From Leptidea sinapis (taxonomy: Eukaryota; Arthropoda; Insecta; Lepidoptera; Pieridae), in assembly GCF_905404315.1 (NCBI RefSeq), contig NC_066273.1, positions 1,612,001-1,676,000 of the forward strand: a stretch of DNA of 64,000 nt, written 5' to 3'. Made by a program: the position numbers and the translations under genes. The notes beneath the pieces are model-generated. The model saw nothing but the letters and a program-made list of their open reading frames with translations. It ran no database searches and had not been told where the DNA came from. Position 1 is the first letter of the stretch, and each line of letters opens with the position of its first letter. Positions 45,317 to 58,072 of this stretch are shown piece after piece.

Positions 45317-46612
45317 ATCAAATTCAAATATTTTTATTCAAAATAGGATTCAAAATCTCTTATTGAACGTCAAAAACTACCACCCATTCAAAAGAGACTG
45401 CCTCAGACATGTGAAGAATGGGCACAAGAAACTCAGCGGGCTTTTTTTATATATAAAAATATGGATTAGAAAAAATTAATTGCTGTTCGTTAGTCTCGCT
45501 AAAACTCGAGAATGGCTGGACCGATTTGGCAAATTTTGGTCTTAAATTAATTGTGGAAGTCCAGGGAAGGTTTTAAAGGTGAATATGAAAATGCTTGGAA
45601 TTAAATAAAAACAACGATTTTGATTTTCCTTTGATGTCGCCCCCGTCGTTCAGAAATCAAATTAAAAAAATAGTTTAAAAATTAATAAGTAATTAGAATC
45701 TTTATATCTTTCTAACTTTCTGAGGAGATAAAAAATAAACTTGTATTTAGCTAACTTATAGTTGGTAGATTAACTACAGTTGTCAACTAAATCTATCAGA
45801 TTATTTTTATTTTGATTGATAAATCTTAAGTTTTGTCATAAATTAAATTTCTGAACGCAACCATAATATTTGACATTTGACAATCAATTAAATGTAGACT
45901 GATAAATCATAAGTTTTGACACAAATTAAATTTCAACGAATATTTCGATGCATCTCTATATCGATCGATACCTTAGACAAAGAGTGCATCCTTCTATCTT
46001 ATCTTTTTCATACCCGTAAATGATTTTTTTTATTTTTATTTTATGATTTAGCTTTGAAAAATACATACAACTTCAAACATTCACCCGTCTACGATCTACA
46101 CATATTTTTGTATCGTACAAAGAGTTGCGAGATGGCTATAGAATACAATAATTGTAGTACGATGAATTTTAGGTACTTGTAATTATGTTTTGTATTGTTT
46201 TATGTTATGTATTTGGTGGGTCTGAGAATCGGTCGTGATCTATTTTTTATACCCCAAATTTTTTTTTATTACCTTAACTGGCAATACTACGTTTGCTGGG
46301 TCAGCTAGTCGTACAATAAACATTTATATTTAAATTGCCTCAGTATGTTCGCCCATTCATTTTAAATTTCGTAACACATTTGTTTTGTACATTTTCTGGG
46401 ATCATATTGTAGAAGCATATACATCGCCCAACAAAAGACTTACTAACTCGACCCAACCGAGTAGTAGGCATAACAAGTTTATGTTTGTTCCTCGTGTGAA
46501 CATTATGAATGTTGTGACATTTGTGAGTTTCTAGAAAATTCCTCAATGTGCTTATGAACATACAGAATATCATCAAAAATATATTGAGAAGATCAGAGAA
46601 AAATATATTGAG
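45317..46612 (-). pseudogene. LINE 3' part inserted in a SINE, split by a Helitron
   Basis: Outer pieces on the minus strand (46612-46309 and 45477-45317) match the 3' end of the LINE at 48112-50118. The coding piece includes NTKRNKHKLV-type text MPTTRLGRVSKSFVGRCICF, then YNMIPENVQNKCVTKF. The 3' piece reads GCCCGCTGAGTTTCTTG and ends with ATTTGAATTTGA. It is heavily 5'-truncated. A short direct repeat, AAATATATTGAGA, lies at its 5' junction. Confidence 0.8.
45478..46308 (+). mobile_element. non-autonomous Helitron inside the LINE
   Basis: It begins near GAAAAAATTAATTGCTGTTC and continues GAATGGCTGGACCGATTTGG. It ends ACGTTTGCTGGGTCAGCTAG followed by T, the Helitron 3' form. It sits between LINE bases that are contiguous at 49935-49965 except for about 10 missing bases. 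No coding frame is present. Confidence 0.6.
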
Positions 46613-46648
46613 ACATCCTGTGCCAAGGAGCCTCCCACTGGTTAAATC

Positions 46649-47099
46649 TAAATCTAATTTTACATGTTTATTATTTGAATTGTAAAATACAAATAAAAAA
46701 GTACAGTTGTGAGTGTACGTTGATATGTTTTCAGGGTTCAGAATAAGTCTCAGGAACTCTCATTTTACAGCACGTTAGACAGTCAAATAGAAAACATTGC
46801 TGTTAAACTTACAATTAGCACTGCTGTATCCTAACGAGGATCTTTTGATAAGTCTTTAAAATACACTTGAACCAATAAATATTGAATACGTAACTATTGT
46901 AGCAAATTAATATTAATTCCAATCTTTTAAGGAATTTGTACATTGTACAGAACCTTGAGTTGTAGACAGTTTCTACTAAAGTTTTTCTTTTATGAGATAA
47001 AATAATGTGTTGAGCATGATATTCACCTGATGGTAAGTGATACAACCTGCCTATGATGCAGTGAGCACTCGCCTCATTTTAATTTAACATCTTAATGTA
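46649..47099. other. intergenic with SINE head trace
   Basis: 46990-47070 (TTCACCTGATGGTAAGTGAT...GATGCAGTGAGCACTC) resembles a diverged SINE 5' part. The rest is not recognised. Confidence 0.4.
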
Positions 47100-47589
47100 A
47101 TAAAATGAATATTTTTTCATTAAATATGGTACAATTATTGAAAAGGCCCTAGACAAGACCCCCTTGTCAAAATAGGACAGATGAAAGGACACAGTCAGGA
47201 ATGAAAACAAGAGAGTCGCTCTTTTTAACCTTCTTCAAAAAATGAGGGGGTTCTCAATACGTCGGTATGTTTTTTATGTTTGCTTCCTCAGAACTTTCGA
47301 CTGGGTGATTTTGCTAATTTTTTTTAACCGACTTCAAACAAGGAGGTGGTCTCAATTCGTCGGTTTGTTTCTTTTATTTTTGCTACCTCAGAACTTTCGA
47401 CTGGGTGAACCTATTTTGATATTTTTTTTATTTGAAAGCTGGTGCTTCCCGTTGTGGTCCAGATCTGATAAAGGCAACCATGAGAAAACCATTAAAGTCT
47501 TTTATTTGCTATATGTATGTACGCGACAAATTTACGAATAACTCAATATCGCGTCAACCGATTTTAATTCTTTTTTTAATTGGAATGAA

Positions 47590-50500
47590 TACTAAGGAAA
47601 CACTGAAATTTTTAGAAAATGAAAAACGGCTTAATGTTGAAAGTCGCCAATAGTTTTATTGTTTTTCAAAGTAATCTCCGTTCCTCTCTACACATCGTCG
47701 CATTCCATGGAACCAATGAGAAAAGCAGTGGGCCCTTCCTCTTCTATGGCATTTACGTGCGTTTTCACCGCATCTTCAGGGCTCGTAAAGCGAAAGCCTC
47801 GAATTTTATGTTTAGTTCTTGGGAATAAACAAAAGTCGAAGGGCGCCAGGTCAGGACTGTATGGCGGATGACTCATTATCGCGACACCTGCCCTAGTCAA
47901 ATATTCAACAGTCCGTTTTGCAGAGTCCGCTGAAGCATTGTCGTGGTGAAGGAGGATCCTGCTTCGAGGGCGCTGCTGTCGAATTTTTTCCAAGACAACA
48001 TGCAAACAGCGATTGACATACCAGTCTGCAGTAACTGATCTTCCATCTTCTAGCACAACTGTCGGGAAAAGACCTTTCCGACCAAAGAGTGAGGCAATCA
48101 TCTTTTTTACTTAACTACTTCATTTCTTCACCTTAATTAGCTGATCCTCGAAAGGAAACTGGAAGAGCGAAAGACTGCAAGTTTGAATATAATCTAATAA
48201 TAAACAATACAAATATCCACTCTGAGCAGGAAGTAGCTTCTGCTTTTGAGAATTTTTTTTCTGACATTCCAGTTTCCATCTCAAGCACCACCAATATTGC
48301 CGAGTCACTTCTTTTGGAAAATGTTAAGGAATGTAAACAAAATTTCAAATTCACTGTTGTTAGCCCAGCAGAAATAAATAAAACTTTCAGATCCTTAGAA
48401 ATGAAAAAAACTGCTGATATATGGGGCATATCTGTAAAAATAATAAGTTCTGTTATTGACGTCATAGCATCATATCTAGCACTAGTTTTTAATAGCTGTA
48501 TTGAACATGGCGTGTTTCCTGACCTTCTGAAGTATAGTAAAATTACGCCAATATTTAAATCGGGACTCACTTCTGACCCAAATAACTATCGCCCTGTTTC
48601 AGTGTTGCCGACCCTTAGTAAAATTTTTGAAAAAATTATTTTAAGCCAAATGCTTACTCACTTTAACACTTATAAGTTACTTCATATAAAACAATTTGGC
48701 TTTACTAGGGGACGCTCGACTACAGATGCAGGTGTTGAACTCATCAGCAATATTTTTGAGGCCTGGGAGGAATCACAGAATGCACTTGGTATCTTCTGTG
48801 ATTTATTTAAGGCTTTTGATTGCGTTCAACATTCAACGCTGGTCAGGAAGCTATGTCACTATGGTATAAGAGGATCTGCACTCGATCTTCTGATCTCATA
48901 TTTAAATAATAGGATTCAGAGGGTTGAGGTGAATGGCAGGAGATCTCCTGGGACTCCTCTCGGTATGGGGGTACCACAAGGGTCTATTCTTGGACCTTTC
49001 CTCTTCCTAATTTATATAAATGATCTACCTAACCTTGTAGAAAAAAAACACAAGGTGGTATTGTTTGCGGTTGACACTTCACTCATATTCAAAGTGAAAC
49101 GAAGCTAAGATTTATATGACGAAGTAAACAATGCTCTATCTGACATCGTGTACTGCCTTAGCGCCAATAACTTATTGTTAAATAGTCATAAAACCAAATA
49201 TATTAAATTCACCGCGCCAAATGTCAAAAATGTAGATGCGAATATTTTATTGAATGGAGAGGTGGTAAAACCAGTGGAATCTGCTGTATTTCGTGGCATT
49301 ACTCTTGATTCCAAAATGCAGTGGGGCCCCCGTATTGAAGGATTGGCGAATAGGCTTAGTTCTGCAGCATATGCGGTTAAGAAAATTAGACGGTTAACTG
49401 ACATAGATACAGCGAGATTAGTATACTTTAGTTATTTTCATAGTATTATGTCCTATGGTATATTGTTATGGGGCAGTGCGGCCGATATTAATACTATCTT
49501 TGTGCTGCAGAAGAGGGCTATTCGCGCGATTTATAACCTAGGTCCTAAAGAATCATTAAGAGAAAAATTTAAAGAAATAAACATTTTGACTGTTGCTTCT
49601 CAATACATTTTTGATAATGTTCTGCATGTTCATAAGCACATTGACGAATTTTCTAGAAACTGTGACATTCATAATGTTAACACGAGGAACAAAAATAAAC
49701 TTGTTATGCCTACTACTCGGTTGGGTCGAGTTAGTAAGTCTTTTGTTGGGCGATGTATATGCTTTTACAATATGATCCCAGAAAATGTACAAAACAAATG
49801 TGTTACGAAATTTAAAAGAATTGTTAAAAAACGTTTGTGTGGGAAAGGTTATTATAGCATAAACGATTTTCTTAATGACACCACGGACTGGGAATAAAGC
49901 GAACACCCTCAGGCTCTTTAATTATAAATGGTTATTGTACGATATTACATTGTAATCCATATTTTATATTAAAAAAAAGCCCGCTGAGTTTCTTGCGCCC
50001 ATTCTTCTCAGGTCTGAGGCAGTCTCTTTTGAATGGGTGGTAGTTTTTGACGTTCAATAAGTGATTTTAAATCCTATTTTGGATAAAAATATTTGAAGTT
50101 GAATTTGAAACACCCACTGAGCTGATTATCTTTTGGTTTCGGGTTAGTAGCAATATATCCAGCTTTCATCACCATTTGACGATGTCAAATACAGCATTTG
50201 AGTCACCGCCGTTTAACTTATCTAACATTTGGCGATACCAGTCCATGTGAAGGTGTTTCTGGCCGTCGGTTAATGTATGGGGAATCCATCTGCTACAAAG
50301 CTTCCTGACGCCTAAATGTTCGTGTAATATTTTTTGAACTTGACTCATACCAATGTAGACATTGGCTTGCCCATATCTGCTGATAGGTCACTCTCTTATC
50401 AACCTTTATCATGTGTCGCACAGCACTGATGTTATCTTCAGTAGTTAAAGGACGTCCCTCACGCGGATCATCATTGAGATTGCTACATCCACACTTAAAC

Positions 50501-50791
50501 TCGTTGAACCAATTGTAAATAGTGGCACGAGATGGGGCTTCATTAAGAAATACTAATAGCTGCCTATCATATCTTTGTTGTTGTGTAAGCCTACAACGAA
50601 AGTCATAATAAATCATTGACCGAAAATTTTCTCGCGTTAGGTTCATTTTCACGTGTAACAACAGTTTAGATTTGCCGCCAATTCACAAAAACAAATGACA
50701 AATGAATGCAATATACTACATTAGATTACCAAAGAGTTCTTAAATTGAAATTCGATGGCCAGTTCTAAACATTTTCAGTGTTATCCACGTA
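47590..50791 (-). mobile_element. mariner transposon, broken, in element X
   Basis: The N-terminal part (50661-50115) reads MNLTRENFRSMIYYDFRCRL and SRATIYNWFNEFKCGCSNLN, then DDPREGRPLTTEDNISAVRH. The C-terminal part (48101-47688) reads LLHHDNASADSAKRTVEYL and SHPPYSPDLAPFDFCLFPRT. The catalytic D of GDESWIYCY, the HDNASA D and the SPDLAPFD D are all still visible, but frameshifts and a LINE at 48112-50118 break the gene. Inverted ends carry AAACACTGAAATTTTTAG and AACACTGAAAATGTTTAG. TA borders both ends. The transposase belongs to the mariner D,D34D group. Confidence 0.9.
48112..50118 (+). pseudogene. CR1/Jockey-like LINE inside mariner
   Basis: The RT region 48314-49897 is one frame with a single in-frame TAA at 49106-49108. 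Blocks are SDPNNYRPVSVLPTLSKIFE, IFCDLFKAFDCVQHSTLVRK, GMGVPQGSILGPFLFLIYIN, FRGITLDSKMQWG and YGILLWGSAADINTIF. The catalytic FADD box reads FAVDTSLIF, so the first catalytic Asp is Val and the enzyme cannot work. The 3' UTR (49900-50112) contains GCCCGCTGAGTTTCTTGCGC and ends in TTGAAGTTGAATTTGAAAC. The endonuclease is absent (5' truncation). Its 3' end is shared with the copy at 45317-46612. Confidence 0.92.
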
Positions 50792-52261
50792 TACTTCACA
50801 GGTAGTTTGGTGAGAATTTGGTTATGCTTTAATTATAGGATCCATGACAAAGCAACGGAACTTCTCAATTCTTAGGCGTAAATTAACGATACTAGGCCGA
50901 ATCTTTTATATGCTATCCGGATATATGAGTTAATTTCCTTCACGTTGTTATGGTCAAGTAATTGTCGTAGTCAATGGAATCAATGGAACTCCTTAACTAC
51001 TTACAGTAAGGGTGGGATCTGTGGCAGAATTTCTAACTGCTGCATTGCAAAATTTAGTAGATCTACACATATTTATTTAGACAAATTATTAGCACTAGCT
51101 GGTTGTTCAGATTCACTAAAAATAACAAAAAAACAAAAACAACAATCGTTACGAGAATTAGATTTATTAATTAGATAGTATAAAATACGCAATTATTTTT
51201 ATACTTTTGCATATGCATATTATACCTATCTGTCGTTTTGGAATTGGGTTTTTGAAGTCTGTTGTTGTTTTTTTTTATTATTTTTAAAACCTAGTGAACA
51301 ATGATTAGCAATATTGTATTTTGTGTAAAGTGAACGGCTTACAAGAACGTGAACAATTACATACTAGTGCTATTTACACGTTATTATGGAAGTATCGTTA
51401 CCTAGTGACTATTATTGATGCTTATTTACATCGCAAATATGTAAAAGCTAATATTTTTCAGCTTTCCTGTACACGAGATAATGAAAGAGAAATGGCATCA
51501 GTTGAAGAGAGAATTGAGAAGAAATTTACACACGAAATAAGCATATTTATATTTCACCACTAAAGGATCTAAGTTTTTTGGATTTAGCCACATTTAAAAT
51601 TTGACAAAAGCTGTGATACAAATATATGTTGATGCACGCTTGCTTATCTAAGTCTAAAAGATAAATTTTATTTAATTCAAGGAACTTAACATTTAAATAA
51701 TCAGTTTAACTAATTATTTTATAAAAATATAAATATTATACTTAATAAATATAAATATTATATTTGAGTATTAGTTTCTCTCATTAAAGGTTGCCTTAAC
51801 TTATTAAATTCAAATACCCTTAGAATGTAAAGGAGTAACAAATATAAACACAAGCCAATAAATAAACATACAAGTTTCCCCTTTATAATATGAGTGTGAT
51901 TTTTGATTAAAAACGTAAAAAGGCCGACTGAACAGATCTTGATCTGAAAATAGATACAGACTGACGAAGATAACACTTATACGAACCCTCTTTTTCGTCT
52001 GGGTATAAAAAAATACCTAACTGCTACTCTGTTGATGCCACTGTCCAAATCGGGTTCCAAATTCAAAATACGCAGCTGAAACTGAAATAGCCATTGCTGC
52101 CTCTTGACCAATAAAATTTTAAAAAACTGGAGTACACGCAGAAGTGTGTAGGCATAGCAGTCGAAGCTTATCATGGTGTCATTTGTGGCATGTGCCATAT
52201 TTCGGCTTTGATTTTGTATGAGGTGCATTGCCTATATATATAGAACGTCATTGGTGAGAAC

Positions 52262-53452
52262 CAATGATAATATAGTATTAAAAGAGGTAGATATGTCACT
52301 AGCGCGTCGAAAATAAATCGCCAATAAATGGAGACAATTGGTCTCTTTGGTCGTAGTCGCTCTATCGATACGAAACCAGTAACACGTTTGTTGTTGAAAG
52401 AATTGCTTACAATTTGATATAGGTACAAGATTAAAATGCCGTATTGTGTTATTTATTTATTGCGAGATGCACTAATTACGTAAAAAGAAATTCATAGAAT
52501 TACATACCACAGTTAAGAAACCATTATTTAAATTTGGTTTTTTGATTTCATTATTTCTCTAACAAAATAAACATGACGCCATGGCATCGAGACTCGAGTC
52601 TCGAGTGTGCACATAGATTAACGTACAGAAACGACGAAATATTTATGCTGTCTGTTGCGGGCTGATCGAGATAGTATATTTTAGGAAATGATGTAAAAAA
52701 GGCGTTGGTGCAGTGAATGTAATAATTTTTACAAAACAAGTGCGTATATAGGTAGCTGAACTATCAAACTACAAAAACAAATTTTAGGGTACGTAAAGTT
52801 AGGTAGGTAGGTAGGTAGGCTTGCTAACTGTAGAAGAATCAATGAATCATTTACTTCTCCTCCCATTATCTTATTGTAATAAACCCTCAACAAAAAGACA
52901 TTCATAAATAATATAAGGTACAAAAAATAATAATTGTAAACTTAAAACTTTTTGGGACCTGTCGTTCGTAAAATTGTAAAAATGGGACTCTTACTGCATT
53001 TCGGTTTTGGTGTGTTATGTCTGTATGTTTTATTATTATTTTATGGACAAACAATTGATATCAGCAATGTGGCTATATATTAAAATCAATATTAAATTCT
53101 TTTTTTTAATCAATGACACTTTTCATTTACCTAATTTCAATGCAGTTTTACTACTACATGAATTCATGAATGAATCGTATTTTAAGCATAAAATACGATT
53201 CATTATGGTGTACGGTAAAAAAATATACCTGATGAATTATTCTGTATTTTTGTATTCAAATACGAAGCAATTAGCAAATTAGATTCACCTCTTTTTTGCT
53301 TGCGATAATTGCATTTACTATCCTTCTTTGACGCGTACTCGTAATGTAGTGTGCTATTGCAATTTAAATAATTATTCATGTGTGTGATAGTGTATCATTT
53401 ACAAACACCGAATGTTGTCTAGGTAACCTATCTATACTTTTAAATATCGTTG
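52262..53452. mobile_element. DNA transposon T, copy B (non-autonomous)
   Basis: It starts CAATGATAATATAG and ends AAATATCGTTG, an inverted repeat of copy A's ends with one change at the right. An exact 9-bp duplication, GGTGAGAAC, flanks it (52253-52261 and 53453-53461). The copy is shorter than copy A by about 330 bp and has a (TAGG)n run at 52798-52818. It shares the interior landmarks listed for copy A. Confidence 0.75.
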
Positions 53453-53500
53453 GGTGAGAACCCATAAATCATTAAACATTGTTGTTAAATCTTGAAAACG

Positions 53501-55300
53501 CTGTACTATTCTGGGTGCTTTTAATGTATCCAGAGAAAATGAATTAAATGAAAGAGAAAGAACTTTATACAATCTTTGCAGAAAAGAGTTAAGAGAAATA
53601 ATAAGGCGCCGTCACAAAATAAAATAAAAGTGTGTGTGTCAGCTCCGACGCACGACTGGAGTTTACTCCTCAACAACGATTGTCTTTGAACAGGTACTAA
53701 ACAAAATCAAGCCCAATGGAGTCGGTTACAGACATACAGCAGAAGATTATAAAAGCGTATTAATTAAAAAATCAAATAAATCCTTAACGCTCAAAATATG
53801 TCAGCGGAATTCAAAATTCCAATTTTAATAAATAAATTACATTCTAATAGGTAGATTATACTGTGTATGCTGGCTACACACAAGTATATACATACACACA
53901 CACAATTGAAAAGTGAAAGGTGCGCGAGAAATGATGCGCACCAAAAACGTTGCTATCCCATTTGATGAGTAGGTTTTACTCTCCATATTTTTCTCATACC
54001 GGGTGCCTTATATAAAAATCGATTCTTAAGGCGTAAACTCCAAAAACAGAAAGACTAATTTAATTGAACAGATTTCTTGTTTTAATAAAATTATTTGAAT
54101 TTGTTTTATTTCTTTTTAGTAACTACTAAGTTAGAAGACGATTTATAATAATATAGTTTTTCATTAATCTGTTCCCTAATATAATATTTTCTCCATGTTA
54201 TAATTTTGCCCCTCATTGTGATTTTTTTGTTAAAGTGACTGATCCAGAGTCGAGAGCTATAGCCATGGCTATGGCAATATATAATGAGAGTGCGCTATCT
54301 GTGGTGACTTGTATTTTCATAGCATTCGAAGATGTGATTTAAAAATTACCGTAACGAAAAATCGCCGTGAGTAGCCGGCCTACTCTAGTAAAATTGAAGA
54401 GAGATTCTTAATTTGAAATTTCCCGTTATGTTTACCTATTTTTTCTATGGAGTTACGATTCTTCACTCGTTAGAGAGTAATATCGTATCATATTAACTGT
54501 TAATGCTTTATATTGTGAACAATAAAAAAAGCAAATTGTTAAACAATGGCACACTTTGCCATTGTTTATCTATAGATTCACAGGCCACGGCTGTCAGTAG
54601 GTACTCAATACTCAGTGTTACTATTTGACCTATTACTTGTCAGTTGTCAGTTGACCATAAAATCTGGAAATTGCAAATAGGTATGTTTCAACTTTGATTC
54701 CTAAGGCTAAATCGATATTAAAATTTCTATAATCCAAACATCCGATGACGCAGATAAGAGTTAAAAAATTGTTAGACACTTCAACATAAACAATTTGAAT
54801 GTACGTATGAAATTCGTTTTTTAAGTTATGAGTATATCCCTTTGAAGCTGAAGAATAAAAATATCGCACTACTGTTAACCCATTTACGCAAAAAACAACT
54901 TTGGACGAAGCTTGGTATTCCAGGTTAGTTTTGCATTAGTGTTGACATTATTATCTTCCAGTTTGTTTCGATTTTAAATTCGGTAGAATATTATCTTATC
55001 TTCCATGTTAAAAAAAATAATGAAATGGTGTCTAGGATCTCTGTACAAATGTGACGCCTTTTCTATACAATTTAAACCGATATTTTTGTCTTGCATTTAT
55101 TAATTCAGTGATGTGTTTGAAGATTTTATAGGTAAGTAAAACCAATGTGCAATTATTATATATACATATTAGAAAATATAATCTATACAATCAACTGTAC
55201 TTCAATTCGTACCTAAAAGGTAAATGATACATTTGTAAGGTTTCAATTTTGAATCTGGTTACAGACATACTAATTATCTAATAAACATAGATAATTTATT
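53501..55300. other. intergenic, nothing recognised
   Basis: AT-rich sequence with only short frames. A 64-codon frame at 53634-53828 is not assignable. Confidence 0.35.
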
Positions 55301-55309
55301 CATCTAGAT

Positions 55310-55720
55310 TGTCTCTTGCAACAGCAAGTTGTCTAACAAGACAACCGTGAAAACAGGCCAAGATTATGACTTTAGTGTGTGTGACAAGCTATGTCCTACA
55401 CTCGTTATTTGTATGACATTTTATGTTAGTGTGTATGCATTGCTCAAAATAGATGTTAAGAGTTTGTTTGAACTACATCTGATACATATCTGGCAAAACA
55501 TGGTTTGGGATAGTCATTGAACTATTTCTATGGCAGTTTATGCACTAGATCCCGCTTCCATCATGCAATTTTTTTGAGTCAACTGTAGAAATAGTTCTAC
55601 AACTACTTCAGACCGTGTTTTCACAGATACAGATCAGATGTAGTGCGAAACTTTATAAATTCTTCATTTACAGCTGTCAATGTCTATCTAGACATAAAAA
55701 TGATCTAAGCTAATAAATTA
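55310..55720 (+). repeat. unclassified dispersed repeat, copy 2
   Basis: It matches 8685-8890 in AAAACAGGCCAAG, GTGTGTGACAAGCTATG, GCATTGCTCAAAATAGA and a closing AAAATGATCTAAG, with about 200 extra bases in the middle. An inverted pair, ACTATTTCTA and TAGAAATAGT, lies inside the extra part. Confidence 0.5.
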
Positions 55721-58000
55721 AACTTGTTCAAATTCTGCATAGTTTACTATATTTTTTTGTTATTTACTACTTACTTTTTTGTTGATAAATATAAAAAAAT
55801 CCAACTTACCTAAAAATATTAAGTCTCAATTAATCTACTGAAAATATTATGTTTATTTACAATTATATTATATCACAAAACTCATATCATTTTTTTACTA
55901 TTTGGCCATCTTATAGCATGCCTAACATATTATATGATACAGCCTGATATTGTAGGTGGATTATTGATGGCATATTGAAATATGATATATTAGGTGGTTG
56001 TCCCAAAGTGTACTTATAATGTTCCATATGTTGTCTCTCACTTATTGCTGCAGTATATTGACATATGCCTAAATACTGTTATGTTATGATTTTTAGATCT
56101 CTCTTGCTCAAGCTAAGAGTAAAGTAAATAAAAATATTGTTTTAAGTTTTAAATTGAAACTTGTGGGCCTCCGAATCAATATGCTAGATGTTAGTCCAGT
56201 CAAATATAGACAATCTATTTATTCCCAAAAGTTAAATATGTAAATTTATGCATTTTCTATTCACCACAACTTCACAAAAGTTTAATGTGATGATTTGGAA
56301 AAGTCTAATTATCAAAACATAATTTTAAACTTCCGGATTTTACAATCAATACAGCAAAAATATATTATCATGACATGAAAAAGATAAACATTCAGAAAGT
56401 GTTTATTTGAAGAGAACTAAATTTTTTTCTGAAAAGTCTGGTAGGCTGTTACATAAACAATAAAGTTATCTACCTGTTTCTTGGCCAGATAGTTATTGAT
56501 TCAACTGGTTATTTGTTGAGTCTTTGTTGGTCTTTTTATTTTATTTTATGTTTTGATTTTTTCACCAAATTTAAAAGTATTTGAACCTTGGTGGTTTTCT
56601 TTAATGCTTTGAAAACTATATTTCTACTTATTTTGGTGAAAACACTAGCACAACATACACACAATAGATCACTGCAGCACAAATTAACACAAAGAGAATA
56701 CTACTTTGCAGGGGCTTGTTAAAATTATTTTTATGAATTTTGATGACATATTTAGATAGGTATTATCATTGCCTTAGCTCCACAACTCTTTCTCAGACCT
56801 CAACTCTATTGTATTTTAATTGTGAAAGGAACAAATATTGTTAATTAGATAGATTGTAAACAATTTATGTTTTAAAGTGATAATCCTCACTTATGGGATT
56901 AATTACACAAATAAAACTGAAAATAAACAATTTACAGATTGAATTCATAGTGGCAGGCTTTCACTCTTTCAGATTCCCTGTTAATAACATTACAAGTTAC
57001 TTTTATTTTATTTGTCAAATGTGCATAGACTTTGCAGTAGAACAAACATTTAGAATTTTTTTTGAGTATTTTTAACATTTAAAGTAAGAATAAATACATC
57101 ATTATATAGTTCAATTAGCCATTGTCTGCTCCTATGAATGCAGCTGTTGCCCAATCATAAAATGACAAGAGACCACCCAAGTTGGCTGTCTTAGAAGTAT
57201 ATATAGAAGCTAACTCTGTTTTAATTATTTTAAATATCATTGAGATTTCTGTTATATTTGAATAAATACAAATTCGAGAGTTTTACAGAAATAATGTCTA
57301 TATTTCTCCATTTGTCCAATATTTACAGGAACAATCTTTTTAATTGTAATAAACTTTTTTACCTAAATATTAAAAGAGTCTTAATTGTAATAATAATGAG
57401 GTTTAATTTAGTCCTAGTGGTCTGATCTGAGTTTGCTAATTATTGACAAAGAAATATATTTATAAAATATTACATAAACTGTTGCATTAATTTATACCTC
57501 AGAAATAGTAAAAAATTGCTGCAGTATTTATATTATTAAATTACTAATAAAAATCCAGGTTCATCGACCAATACATATTATAAATAAAATATTAGTCTAT
57601 GGATTTCATTTCTGGTGAGGATCATTATCAGCTTTATCTACCTTACATCATAAGGATGATGCTTTTACTGTGTGAGGAAAGGTGATTTTAATCAGCATTT
57701 ACAATATTTTTAAGCACTTATTTTTTATATTTATTGTTAATTATGATAGACAGTAGCAATATTGCAAAACATGAATACATATTATAAATATGTTATAGCT
57801 TAGAAAATGGTTCTGTCATTTGAAAAACAAAATTTTTTATTGGTAAATTCTGCTACCAGTGTCAGTTATGATCTACAATTGTTGTGTAAGTATCAATTCT
57901 TTTAATTGTCTCCAAATAATAAGGCATGACATTATAAGTCATTTACTTACTGGCACGGTCTATTTGGTTCCAGCCATGTGTGGTCAAGAATAAGTGAAGA
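55721..58000. other. intergenic, nothing recognised
   Basis: AT-rich spacer upstream of the unidentified gene. No coding frame or named repeat is supported. Confidence 0.35.
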
Positions 58001-58072
58001 ATTGAAGAATAAATTCAGTGAAAAAAAAGTTAATGACCATTAGGTTATTAACTTGAAGTGTAGTGTGTCAAG

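Larger units (their letters stand above)
45048..46648 (+). repeat. SINE split by nested insertions
   Basis: The left part (45048-45316) runs from GGGTCGAGACGAGCAGAACG through ACTGCTTCACGGCAGAAATA to CTAGCCGGCAT. The right part (46613-46648) resumes CATCCTGTGCCAAGGAGCCT and CCCACTGG. Joined, they make a full SINE. The 1.3 kb between them is a LINE that itself holds a Helitron. Confidence 0.75.
47229..51289 (+). mobile_element. element X, copy split by mariner
   Basis: The left part (47229-47590) begins with two similar units of about 95 bp (TTCTCAATACGTCGGTATG and TCTCAATTCGTCGGTTTG). The right part is 50792-51289. Ends AACCxxCTTCAAA and TTTTTGAAGTCTGTTG are inverted repeats. TTTTTAA flanks both sides, a possible target duplication, though low in complexity. 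The copy at 33330-33925 lacks the mariner. Confidence 0.6.
47100..53500 (+). repeat. repeat U, copy B, with nested insertions
   Basis: Repeat U text is at 47100-47228 (TTTTTCATTAAATATGG, GACAGATGAAAGGACACAG, GTCGCTCTTTTTAA). It resumes at 51290 (CTAGTGAACAATGATTAGCA) and runs to 52261, then again from 53453. In copy A (14905-16060) these parts are contiguous. The gap at 47229-51289 is element X with further insertions, and 52262-53452 is transposon T. The family has no coding frame. Confidence 0.7.
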
